A stretch of 64,000 bases of DNA from Stichopus chloronotus (taxonomy: Eukaryota; Echinodermata; Holothuroidea; Aspidochirotida; Stichopodidae): NCBI GenBank assembly GCA_021234535.1, contig CM037840.1, forward strand, positions 4,846,835-4,910,834, in the 5' to 3' direction. The notes below the pieces were generated by a model, which did not search any database, was not told the origin of the DNA, and was given only the letters and a program-made list of their open reading frames with translations. Each line of letters starts with the position of its first letter. The first letter of the stretch is position 1. Below are positions 1 through 12,500 of the stretch, in pieces. Both the position numbers and the translations under genes were made by a program.

Positions 1-589
1 GGTCGGTCTCTGTAAAATAGAGCTGTATATGCAAGTGAAGACATAGGCATGAAAATTTTCTTGACAGTGCGATTTATGGTGGATAGCCTACGCTGTACAA
101 CAAGGGTCGCCGATTTATCATTAGGGGGATATATCTACGATCACCGCCTCACCCCCGCCCACCATGCGGCCGCCATGTACTGCTGAAATGAAGCTCTCCA
201 AGTTACATGTATCACCATGTCCAGAACTGGTTGTAAATGAGGTTCTTTTCTGAAGTGACCAATTTCTCCCCTCCTACCATCTTTACAACCAACTCGATCA
301 TGACTTTGCGTGATGACTCGTAGGCCTACTACTATGTGACTGTGAGAAACCATCTATTTTAAGTGCATACCATGACGTCATTACGAAACAAAACACTATC
401 AATTATCAATCAATCAGGAAGACCGAAGACGCAGTTAGTACAATAGTAGTGAACTTTAATACTACTGTTTGCCGCTTTTAACGCTCACAGGATTTCACGA
501 AGACATATAGTGTCAGATTTAAGATTAGTTGTTTTTGTTTACATCCATTTCTCATCTGTTCTGAAGTATTTTAAAGACAAAAAAGCAAG
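1..589 (+). other. SERINC upstream region / 5' UTR
   Basis: No coding sequence is supported here. It should hold the promoter and 5' UTR of SERINC. No TATA box stands out. A CRE palindrome lies about 210 bp before the start codon. A TAGGCCTAC word near 323 is of a kind repeated across the window. Confidence 0.5.
372..381. promoter_or_regulatory. CRE palindrome upstream of SERINC
   Basis: ATGACGTCAT contains the full TGACGTCA consensus bound by CREB/ATF bZIP factors. It lies 209 bp upstream of the SERINC ATG, where functional CREs are commonly found. That it acts as a promoter element is inference from motif and position. Confidence 0.4.
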
Positions 590-3500
590 ATGTGCATCGG
601 TTGCGGCATTGCCAGTGTAAGTTACTGACATACGATAAGTAGTCCTAACGTTCAAAATTGTCCTCAGTACTGTGTCTATTCCTGTGAAGGAATAACGCTA
701 GGCTTAATCTTTGTCGCAGTTAATGTTAGTGTTACTCAACTTAGTACTTAACTTACTGTGTAACTACGAATTAACTAGTAGTAGCTCCGAATCCTATGGC
801 AAATATTTCAGTTCCCAACTAAACCTTAACCCTAGCTGTGTGAGTTTGAACAAGCCAAGCTAAGAGTTGGACTTAGGCCTAGCCGTACAAGTTCCTGTAA
901 GCTTAAGTTAGGATGTATCTTGATGATGTAGCCTAAACCAAAAGTTTGTTGTCATGAACAAATTCAACGTTTTGCCAAATTTGAACAGGTTAACTAGCCG
1001 ACAGTGCATCATGTTTCAGTTAATTTAAATTGCTATGTGGAACAATAATGTTTTCTTGTATGTTGTGGGTGGTACCCGACATGGCAGTAGCCTAGTACAG
1101 TTCCAGCATAAATGCAGAATTTACTTTAAAATAAGTTTTATCTGGTGCAGCACTTGCCAATATGGATACATTATGCTACTGGAATGTCTTTACTGAAATC
1201 CATTAACCTTAAAGCAGTTCAGACTCAAGCAGGGATTTAACTTGCTTTCATTGTGGCATGAACACTTTGGCTCTGTCCATTTCCTTTCACAGCTGGCTTG
1301 CTGCGTCTCATCGGCAGCTTGCTCGTGTTGCTGCGCAGCCTGCCCATCATGCAAGAACTCGACGTCTACCAGACTCATGTATGGCATCCTGCTCGTGGTT
1401 GGTGCCATTGTTTGTATCCTGATGGTGGCTCCATCTGTTCAAACTGGACTAGCTAATGTGAGTAGGAAATTTGAGCGAATTTGATTATTAAACTTCACAG
1501 AATTGAACTTGGTTGAAACACTGAGGAAAAGTGTACTAACATTGATCCTAAAGGTGTGACATAATCCAAAGCTGAAACACCAGTGCCAAATAAAATGCAA
1601 ACAGCACATACAGTATTTGTTTGCATCAGGTCCATGTGGTAAAGAAAGTATGACAACATCCAACAACAGTCAATTACCTGCAAGCAGCTATGTTAAACTT
1701 GCATGACAACAGCTCTTGTCCAAATCCAAAGATGAGATTCCTTTATGAAACAAAATCAAGATATCTATGATTCCTGTAGGCCTACTCTCCATGACACTAC
1801 TGTGATAGATTTGTGTGTTTGTTGAAGACCAACAGCACTTTATTGTATGTTTTCAGATACCTTTCCTTTGTGCAAAAGATTCATCAGTGGTCGAACTCCT
1901 TCGAACACTTTTCAATCTCCCTGATCAAGCTTCTTACCAGGAAGTGTGCTCCCTGGTGGTCGGTTACCAGGCAGTCTACCGAGTCTGCTTCGGCATGACG
2001 TGTTTCTTCACGCTTCTCGCTGTCATCATGCTGTGTGTGAAAAGCAGCAAAGATCCAAGATCTGGAATCCAAAATGGGTAAAGCCCTTGTTACGGTTTGT
2101 CTTGTCAGGGGTGGGTTTGTTGGTGGGGTAGAGAGATATTTAGAACAATTCTCCTCGGTAATTTATCAGTTTAACTTCACATTGCAAATTTGCTTTGGTG
2201 TATTGTGAAATTCACCAACCATTTCATACTTGCATGGAGACTTTGTTTTAGTTTGAGGAGGCCTAAGTTGGGTACGACACCCTTACATACACAACTAAGT
2301 ACCAGTGTTCTGACAATAAATCAGTTCACTTTTATCATAGGATTACATACTATAGGTTTTCTTGACAAATCATGGGTGTTTAGATGAAGCACAGCAATGG
2401 AAAAATGGATGCTGAATTTTTTTTATTCTGTTACAAGTACTGTAGTGCAAACTTGTCTTCTAGGAGATATACGCAGTTTGAGTCTTTTGAAATAGTCACA
2501 AATAATATATTTATATATTAACAAGTTTGTCAGAATTATGCAAGTTTGTCAGAATTATGCAAGTTTGTGTTAGATACTCTATTTATTATTTGTCTTGTAC
2601 ACAGTTTCCAGTTTGCCTTTACTCTCAGAACAATATCCCTAACCTTGCATGATTTGCATCTATCCTTATTTCAGTCAATTGGTTCCACTACGAACTTGAA
2701 AGACTTGTTGTCATTGGTTCTCATTTTAGCTACTGATTCCATAGCGGAATACAGTAGCAGTATTGTTTGTTAAACGAATGTAAATATGTTAAACACTTCG
2801 TGCAAGGTCGGTGGACTGTGTTGTGTAAAAGCGAATATAGGTATGAGAAACTTGGTGTATGCCACATCGGTAATCATATTCAACATAGTCTAGCACATAT
2901 GGTACCAATAGCTTCTGTCTTTTATGGAAAAGCGTTGGGTGCAAGGCATGGTATGTCCAGAATGATGCTGTTATTCTCATTGGATAATGTCTCTTCAGTA
3001 CAAATGATATTGACAACATATGCATGTTTAAGATTGCTCACGTTCCACTTCCCTTTCAGATTTTGGTTCTTCAAAGTCCTGATCCTCGTCGGAATAATCG
3101 TCGGAGCTTTCTTCATCCCCTTTGGAACTTTCGAAAAAGGTAAGCAGTGCGGCCTCTCCCTGATTGTTTGTGGACCCCTTAAGAGTTGAGTGGGAGCATA
3201 CGACCCAATCCTATTCCGTGGGAGATCACTTCATTGACAACTGATTTTGATGTACCTCTTTCCATTGTTTTACTTTCTCAGTGTGGCGTGTCTTTGGCAT
3301 GGTGGGGTCTTTCATCTTCATCTTGATCCAGCTCATTCTCATCATCGACTTTGCGCACTCGTGGAGCGAGAGCTGGAAAGCCAAGATGGACGAATCCGAG
3401 AGCAAAGGATGGTTTTGCGGTGAGCGAGCATACTGTTGACAAGGTTCAACGTATTGTGACATTGTGATTGATTTCATCGTCCTGAATGTGCAAAGGGACA

Positions 3501-6500
3501 TTAGTGTAGTCATTACACCATTGGGCGTCTCCACCCATGTCTTCCTGGCGAGTGTGGGGTGAAGCGGGCTGGATGAAAGGGAGAGAGTGATCAAAAGTAA
3601 ATGAAATGAACAGGTAGAGCTAAAAGGACTGGAGGTAGGAATAAATTCATAAGAGCTAAAACAACTACATTCAGGAAAAGTTTCCTGTGTGGTTTCCATC
3701 TTTCAGAGTAGAGCTTCTGGAATGACACAGGCAGATAACCTTACTTGGATGTACCTATTTCCCCGACTCTTCCCATAACGCGTGTGGCCTGTCCTGGATG
3801 TTTCACTCGTTGTTGATGTGTCATCCCACGAGGGAAAAACAACTGCAAAAGTCAGTAGAGAGCCACAGCAGGACCGGTTGCTTTGTGTGTCATTTTCTCA
3901 CATTCACAGAATTTCCACAATTGCTGTGATATGTACCAAGACATTTCCAATAATCATCAGTATGTCATGATAGTAAACCATTTTAGAGAGCTCCTCAAAA
4001 GTAGAGACACCACGTAACTTGTGCCAAAAATGTGAAAATGCAACCCCCCCTCTACCATTATAATCCTGAAAGTAAAGGAGGATGTGTTATTTCTTTGGTC
4101 ATTTCTCCTGCAGCCCTGATGAGCTCCACCATCTTCCTGTACATGGTAGCCATCACCGGCATCGTACTCTGCTACGTCTTTTATGCCATTCAGGTGAGTC
4201 AGAGTTCTCTGCATGCCTCGCTTTGTGAGTCTGGGCATTTTCTCATAAAATCTCAAGCAATGGGTGAAGGGATTTTTTTCTCTGGTCAACCAGTGAATTT
4301 CCATATTTTGAGAATGCAACCCATCATAGGCACTGACACTCCCATTGGCAGTCATGCAGTGGGCTGTCTCGTGGGCTTAATCATGCTTGTTCAAGTGGTA
4401 GCAGAGCCCTTACAACGATACTTCTGGGCCAGTTGAATTTGGACGTAATATTGATGAACATTTAATAAGCATCAATGGCATTCTTTTCGTGAGTTTCTTT
4501 TATGAAGTTTTTTACACATCATTGCCAATGTAGACTTGACAAGCAGACAGGAGACATTGTTGCAAATTTAGTGTTCTGCAACAGTTTTGATGCACCTGGA
4601 ATTGTGTTTGCCTTTTCTTCTGACATTTAGGGGCATCAATGTTCATCAAGTTTAAGCTGTTGTATGAGACTTAGATCATCAAAACTTTGAACAGGAACCT
4701 ACAGAGGCACAAGAACATACTGTATGTCAGTTGCAGTGCAGCTTTTCAGAGGCACATATTATCGTTTTTGCTGTTGTCTAGCATTTCATTAAGGGCAGTG
4801 ATATTCATCAAGTGTATGCTGCTGTGTAAGATTAGGTCATCAATTAATGTAAAAGAAACTACAGAGACACCAAGGTATATGTCAGTTTGTGCCAAAGCAG
4901 TTGAGAGGCACCTAGATGTTTTCATGCTGTTGTGTAATTTTGAAGGCATCGATGCAAGAATACATGTCAGCTGGTGTACCATAGTCCAGAGGCACTTGGA
5001 AGTTTGTATGCTGTAGTGTAACATTTAAAGGCAACAACACCAAGGCATCTATGTCAGCTGGTGTACCACTGTTTAGAGGCACTGTGCCCTTGGTATACTG
5101 TTATGTAGTATTGTAATAAGGCATTGATACCAGAACATGTCAACTGGTGTACAGCAGTTCACAGGCACCTAGAGGTTTGTATGCTGTTGTTAACATTTAA
5201 AGACATCAACACCTTGGCATATGTCAGCTGGTATACAACAGATTAGAAGCACCTGATCAACACCAAACATATTTCAGCTGATGTGCAGTAGCTCAGAGGC
5301 CCATGTATGTTTGGATGCTGTGGTGCAACTTCACCAAGGCATCAACCCCATAGTGTAGATGTTGGCTGGTGTACAATACCTAGAAGTTTCTATGCTATTG
5401 CTTCACCTTTCAAGGCATTGACACCAGTAAATCTCAGTTGGTGTGCAACAGTGCATACATACTCTATTCTGTAACTTATAGAAGCATTAATACACATTGT
5501 TACTGGGTTTGTATCATTTGTAGACTTCCCCCCCCCCCCCGGGGGTTTCATGGGATCTTATCACAGGGTACAAAAATAATCTGAGCTCGTATAAGGTACA
5601 TCAATTCACCGTAAAAAGCAGGAGCTTTACTGTACATAATCAAGAAGCTCAACAGGAATGTTTTCTTCACCATCAGACATGTAAGTCTACTCACAGTTAT
5701 ATTGTCCTGGCAACCGTTGGAGATATTTTGGAGAAAGAAAAGTTTTCTTCCTCTGGATGTAAACTTCATGGGTACTTGCACAGCAGGGGTAAACTGCATG
5801 AACAGTTATTGACAATAATAACCCTGCTTGTAGGTGGCTGAATATCCACCATTCCCCCCAAAATGCCCCATTCCCACTCCCCCCCAAAAAAAAAAAAATT
5901 TGACCTACTCCCAAAAATAAAAATTTGAACTCAATACTTTGTTTCCTATACAGCCTTCTGCACCTTGTGGATTGCACAAGTTCTTCATTTCGTTCACTCT
6001 GATTTCCTGCGTTGTGATCACCGTGCTGTCTATTTTGCCGTTTATTCAAGAATGTAAGTATTTAGAGAGTGAGGTGAGGAGAGGAGGAAATTTGTTAGGA
6101 AAGGCAGGTTTGGGGATGTCAAGTGATACCAGCAACTGTCTCAAAATCAATAAAGTCAGACAGTTTTTTAGTCAGTAAGCGTATTCTGATATCTAAGAAA
6201 GTTTTGAAAATGTTCATAAAACTTTCCATTGACTTGAGAAGAAGCTAATGGGGAGGAGGATGAATGGGCAGAGAGTGAGAGAGAGAGAGAGAGAGAGGCA
6301 GAATCATAGCATCAGATGATTAAAACAAGAAACCTGTCAAAGGTATTATGGGAAGATTTTGTTGTATTTGAATTGCCTCTTAATGATGCTCCAACTGTGT
6401 TTCTTTCAACCATGTGCTTCAATGTCGTTCATCTTTACGTCCAGGTGCCCATTTGCCGTCTTCATTCATCTTTTTTCTTCTGATCTTCACCCCTGTGCAG

Positions 6501-9500
6501 ATGTTCCTCACTCTGGTATCCTTCAGCCGTCAGTGATATCCGTCTACTCAGTTTACCTGCTCTGGTCCGCCATGAGTAGCAATCCAGACAAAGGTACAAA
6601 ACCTTTGGCGTTATTTTGGGGGGTTTCGATAAAAATTGTAACCTATGTGAACATGATGGCATGTAGTTTGCGTGTGTGCGTGGTAGTATTTCAAAAATGC
6701 AAGCTTAGTCTTATCTCATAGGTGGCATTTGATGGACCACATTGCTTGTAACTTTAGGTCTAGGGTCATGAGGTCAGCAGAGATCAAACTGTAAAAAGTA
6801 TATAACAGTATCTGAAGAATGCAATTTTAACTGATCACATACAGCACAGTATGTTAGTCAACCACGATGAGCATAAGAACCCTATTGCTCCGGAGGGTAA
6901 GTCACCTGATGTCCAAGTAAGCCGAGGCCAAACTCTCCTAACCTTGTTAAACACTGTACTCAAGTAAGTAACCATGGACGAGTGTCATATTTATTGCATG
7001 CTAGAATATTATAAAAAAACGTGAAAATTATGAAACAGTCATACTTTTGGTGTAATTTGAAATGCATTATGAGGAGGTATTCTCTTGAGAAAACAAAAGT
7101 TAACACTAATTCTTGGGTTGATTTACTACATTATGAAGGCTGCACGCAGAGACTTCATATTCACTAAATATAATGGCAGTGTATGGTTTACCAAACCAAT
7201 CATTATTAATGTAACTATTATAATCCATATTATTCATTAATTACGATGATCACCTAGACTGCCGTAATCCACATCGAACCCACAATGCATTCTGCTTCTT
7301 TTTTTTTTCTCTTTGCAATAAATTTAGACTCCATGAAAGCCTAGCCATCAATCTCTGTTACCTGAAATCAAAAAGACCAATGAGAATGGATATGAATATT
7401 CATGTAATGCCAAAATGGGGATCAAAACAAGGTTTTCTTTTGTAGTGACAAATTTTCAACTCATATTCCAGCTTTAAAAGTAGTAAATGACTCGACTGGA
7501 CTGCAGACTCGGGTGACTCGTTACTACTGTGCATACTAATGAAAAGTGGTCAAACTAACAGAATCCCCATAAATCACACTGAAGTGAACATATTAAGTCA
7601 GTGAGTCACTATGATTCAATTTGGTTTTTTAGACTTCATGAAGAGATGCTTTTTCTCAGTACTACCTATTCATTATGCACTCAGCTAGTAAAAGCTAGGA
7701 CCGCAAATTTGTAAAAAAAAAGAACAAATCTCTATAACTATTGGATGTGAAACTTGACTAATCATGCCAGTTCTACAGCATTGCCATGTGGTTTTGCCCT
7801 TCAAATTCCTCTCAAATTTTTTATATCAACTCAGTGGACCACTTTAAAGACTTGAAATCGGTACCACTACACAGTATCGCAAGGAAAGAACAGATTGTGG
7901 GTTTAGCCATTCAGATTTCAAAGGGTAAAATGTCTTTGACACAAATACTTTACTTACATGAATAAAAACCTCTCATTTCAGACTGCAACCCGGGACTTGA
8001 ACAAATCCTGAGGTTGAATGGTACTGACAACGTCGAACCCCTGGGTGTGAGCAGTGAAGACTGGATCGGCATGATAGTCCTGCTGTTCTGTGTGGTCTAC
8101 GCCAGGTAGGAGAAATTTGTGTCTTATGACCACCACATCCAAGTCTTAAGTAATGCGTGTTGACTGTCACAGTAAACACAGAGTCACCATGAGTCACATG
8201 TCTGCTGGTCTTCAGCAAATGCTGAGTTATAGCAGACCATGTTTGTAGCACTCATTGTTTTCCCCCGACTGTTCTTCCCACACCCCTTCACCCTACCCCC
8301 CACACCCACCCTCTTGAATGACCACACCTCTGAGTATACTTAAACATTGAAAGGTATATTTGAACATGATCAAGCAAGGTGAATGGAAACGTATCTCCCT
8401 CAACTTGCATGGTAGTCCTGCTGTTCTGAGTGGTCTATAAATTGCGAGTATTATGTGGTCACTCACTGCACCCAAGTCATTGGTATTACATGTCGACTGT
8501 CACAGTTAACATTGAGTGGAATGACCTCTCATCTTCAGCGGCTTCTGAGACAGATGGTGTTTGCCGTGTTTGCTGTATGCCCACGCTGTGCTACCCACCA
8601 TGCCTGTTCACCGTACTTTCCTCCGTCCACCCCAGTTTACCACACCTCTCAACTTACTTAAACATTCTGATTATTGACAATAGCGAAGGGTATGTTTTCA
8701 AGTCACTGTCAGGCTAAGGTACATGCAGGCGACCACCATTTTTTTTTTTTTCTCCTTGTTTTTACATTTTCAACATTTTTGTGTGCTTTCAGCATTCGCA
8801 CGGCAACCACCAGCAACGTCGGGAAGCTCACAGGCAATAACGTGAGTATCAATCTTGCACAGTTCCACAGAGTGTTGCTGTAATGTAGTACAGGAATCTA
8901 TAATGCAGAGCATTGCTTGATTTGCAGTATTGATCCTGCACGGGTGATGGTGGCACAGAATGTTAGTAAAGGCTGTCGTTGCCTTTGACGGTGTTTTCAG
9001 TGGCATGTATGTGCTGTCTGATTGACGTGAATTGTTTCCATTGTTTTGTTATGGTTGTGGTTGGCAAATCCTAACCTTCATTAGTAAATGATAGTTTGGT
9101 TGGTGGTAACTTTCTATGGCACCATGGCAGTGATATACAGTCTCTGGCAATGAGCACAGAAACACTTGCTGTAGTGTGGGGTTAGCAATATCAGTCTGTC
9201 CCACACGGGCTGTAGCACTAGCAAAATGACCTAGACAATAAGTCAAGGGTCTTTCCCTGTGGTAATGTGGCTGCCGTGACAACTGAGAAGGATCCTCCAT
9301 ATGCTATTCCTCCACCATCAGCTGAATCACCTCTGTTATTAGGGGTTAATTTGCTCTGCAGATATTGTAGTTGGACTTCCTTGAACCTGGGTGGATATTT
9401 CATCAGTTGCAATGTGACTGGGAACCGAGCACTTGAATGGTGGTTACCATGGTGACATAAATTTGGGATTCAAGCAGCATATCATGTCAGAAGGGTAGCC

Positions 9501-12500
9501 GAATGATGATGTCTTTGTTTACACTTTTTCTTGCGGTGGGTGCTTCAGCAAGGAGAAACATACAAAGTAGTTCCTGACGTCACTTCCACAAAGGAAGGTA
9601 CTAAGTTTGATCATACGCCAATGGAATTTCAAGTACTTTCCAGATGGTGACTAAAATTAATTTCTTTAGTAACACAATCATAGGTGTTACAGTTTGGAAA
9701 TGGATAAACCAAAGGTTAGATTCTGGACATGAATATGCAGCCCTATGTGACTGCTAAAGCTTTATTCATCCTATCAAACATGGTGTGGCATGAGGGGCTT
9801 TGAGCATTTTTGGCCTTTTTTCGGGTATCTGTTTTCTGCTCACAGACATCACTTCTTGTCTTTGCTTTCACTAACAATAAGCCTTTTCACAATCCAAACT
9901 GCTCATGAGCACATCCTCAAAATGTAGAATATGCCCTTAGAAGATAACCAAATATGCTCTGGTACAGACAATAAGTGCCAAAAAACTGAGTTTGTTAGAA
10001 GAGAATATATTTGAATCCTCTCTCTTTAGACCAAGTGCTACTATACAGAGGGTTCACACCTATGACTCTGTGTCATATGCGGCACATAAACCTCCTTTTC
10101 TTCTAAAAATTGTGTGATAATCTGTCTACAAAATGTGCTGATCTTCGCACATTAAATGACAAGCAAGTTCCATCTCACATGCACCCCACATTATGTTGCA
10201 TGAATCGACATGGCAAAAAGGCTCATTGCCTATCCTTCTTCACTTCTGTTCATATTTCTCGTTTTAGTTTGTGTTTTCTGCCTGTATCTTTCATCTGTCC
10301 TCCAAGCACTCAAACGGTTATGCTGCAACGAAAAATACCAATCATTGAAATGCTTCAAAGTTCACGATTATAGAATATGACAGAAATATTCTTCCTTCTT
10401 TTGTTCACCTTCATTTGTTGGGGACTTGCAGATTTTATCTTTTGTTTTAACTTTTTGTAACAAAGATGCTACCTCAGATCCCCACTCAATATAGCCATCC
10501 TTATATATGATGTTTAAAATGGTATGAAACAACGGATACATCTTGTGTGACTTCACCATCTCCTGTTATGAGTAGGTTGATTTGAGGTTTATTTGGTTCA
10601 GTGTGGTTCAAGTGATCGCTTGAATGCCACATTCTTTGCTAAAGAAAAGAAATCCCAAATTGGATTGAGGGCAGTGTCTACATTTCAAGAACAGTATCTG
10701 GTGAAGTATCTTACCAAATTTTTTTCAAGGTGAGTGTACGTTTCCTGACAGTTGAGTTAGCCAGTGACCCGAGATATGTGAAGGATCTGGACTTTGTATC
10801 TACCACCAATCTAAAATCGACCGAAGAACAAAACTGGTCCGATCCTGACAGTGTAGGCTGCCGTTCAAGTGCAGGTGTATTTACTTGTGCACAGTTTACA
10901 TTAAATTAGTCTAAAAAGTGCAGCAACTTTGACATAATTTCCTTGTTTATATCCAAGATTTCCTGATGACTTCCTGTCGTGGAAAAGTGCCTTGACAGGG
11001 GACACAAATGATCAGAATTTGTATCGTCTGATTGTGAATTGACCCACCGTCATTCTCTCAGTCAAATATGCATTCCGTGTTGTTTGGAACCGATTTCACC
11101 CTTGATTGAAAACAAGCACATTGTGCACAACTGGCTGAACATCAAAAGCTCATTGTTTTAAAGCAATGGGGGTGAAAAGTGCGCCACGTTTGCGAGAATT
11201 GTCGCGTGCATCTATGGAAGGCACCTTAAAATGACTCAATATGTATAATTTGAAGCCACTTGTGAAGTCAAGAAATAAAATCTATTGTTACAAGTGCAAT
11301 GAATAAGATGTCAGAGGGTATAGTCTGTGTGGTCCATATCGTCCGTTTCGTTGTCATGCATCACGCCAAAAGCATGGCAAATCTGAAGTTTTTGTTGATT
11401 ATTCTCCCAAAAGTTTTGATTGAGCTTAGATTCGATTTCTCCCCAGACTTTGACAAAAATATAATTAAAAGATGTTCTGTCTGTTTGCTCGATGAAAAGA
11501 GATGGGGAGAAGGGGAGTGGAGAATGGGATTGATCAAGCTTTGAAGGTGACCTTCATTGTCATATCTTTAAATGGTTTCCATGTTTGTGAAAACTATTTT
11601 CAAAGGATGAAAGGGTACCTGTGTCAGAAGGCACAGTGGTTTGTCTACATTTCTTGTAAAAGGAAATTATTGCCATGCTTGTTCAACATTGTGGAATCAA
11701 TTTAATCACCACGGTAACAAATTTCTTCAATTTTTACCTTGCTGACATTCTAGTGGAATGCTGTAAGTTGGTCGTGAGCCATAGTAGCAGACCCTGCCAT
11801 GAATATGCATATTCTAACTGGATTCGCTCCTTCCATGCATCATAGATGTTCATTTTCAGTTTGACATCTTTCTTGTTTGCTTTCTGAGTTTTCATACCAG
11901 ACCAATGCGTTTATATTTGTTAACGTATCCCTTGTTATGAAACGAACACTAGCCCTACAGTTTGATGGAAAATGAAATACAGCGAGCCATACTCTCTACT
12001 GGGCAAATTCTAACTAATGCATGGCAGTCATAACCAACTCTGATACTCTGAAACGCGCAAAGCATTTTAATGGGATTGCAGGGTTCTTGGTGGGTCTTGA
12101 CAGGAACTTTGTCCAGGAATGGCCTTTACAGGGTGGCTTAGCAAGCTCTGTATCATCTGGGTCCACCGCCTCTTCCATGTACATCATTATTGTCGCTTTT
12201 CTCACAAGCCTGAAAAATACAGTAAGCAGTTTGGTGAGCAACTTGTCAGGACTTGTTTAAGGAGTACTTTTAAGATGTTCACAGATTCTCAAGTAGGAAC
12301 AGCTTCTTGGAGCAAAAGAAGAGAAGATACTCTGTTATTAATAGCTTGGCTTATTTACCGTTGCTAAAAAATTGGACAACCCTGCAGTAAAACAGATTGT
12401 GAAGGGCACCACCATGGGTGAGGTCATGGTTGTGGGGGTTACAGAGGGATTCAGTTGTGAGGGATGAAGATGGATTTAATTGTGAGGGGCAGAGAGTGTA

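Noticed and set aside
2767..3189. 140-codon frame as a separate gene
   Set aside because: It is intron 3 read through into SERINC exon 4; only 3060-3139 has family similarity.
3226..3699. 157-codon minus-strand frame
   Set aside because: It is the antisense of SERINC exon 5 and its flanking introns; the + strand exon explains the open frame.
4700..5400. CRISPR-like repeat array
   Set aside because: Units are 86 bp, diverged throughout, with no constant short repeat and unique spacers, and the DNA is animal.
8409..8672. Second copy of the exon 9 segment as an alternative exon
   Set aside because: The donor is lost and the frame is broken, so it cannot replace exon 9.
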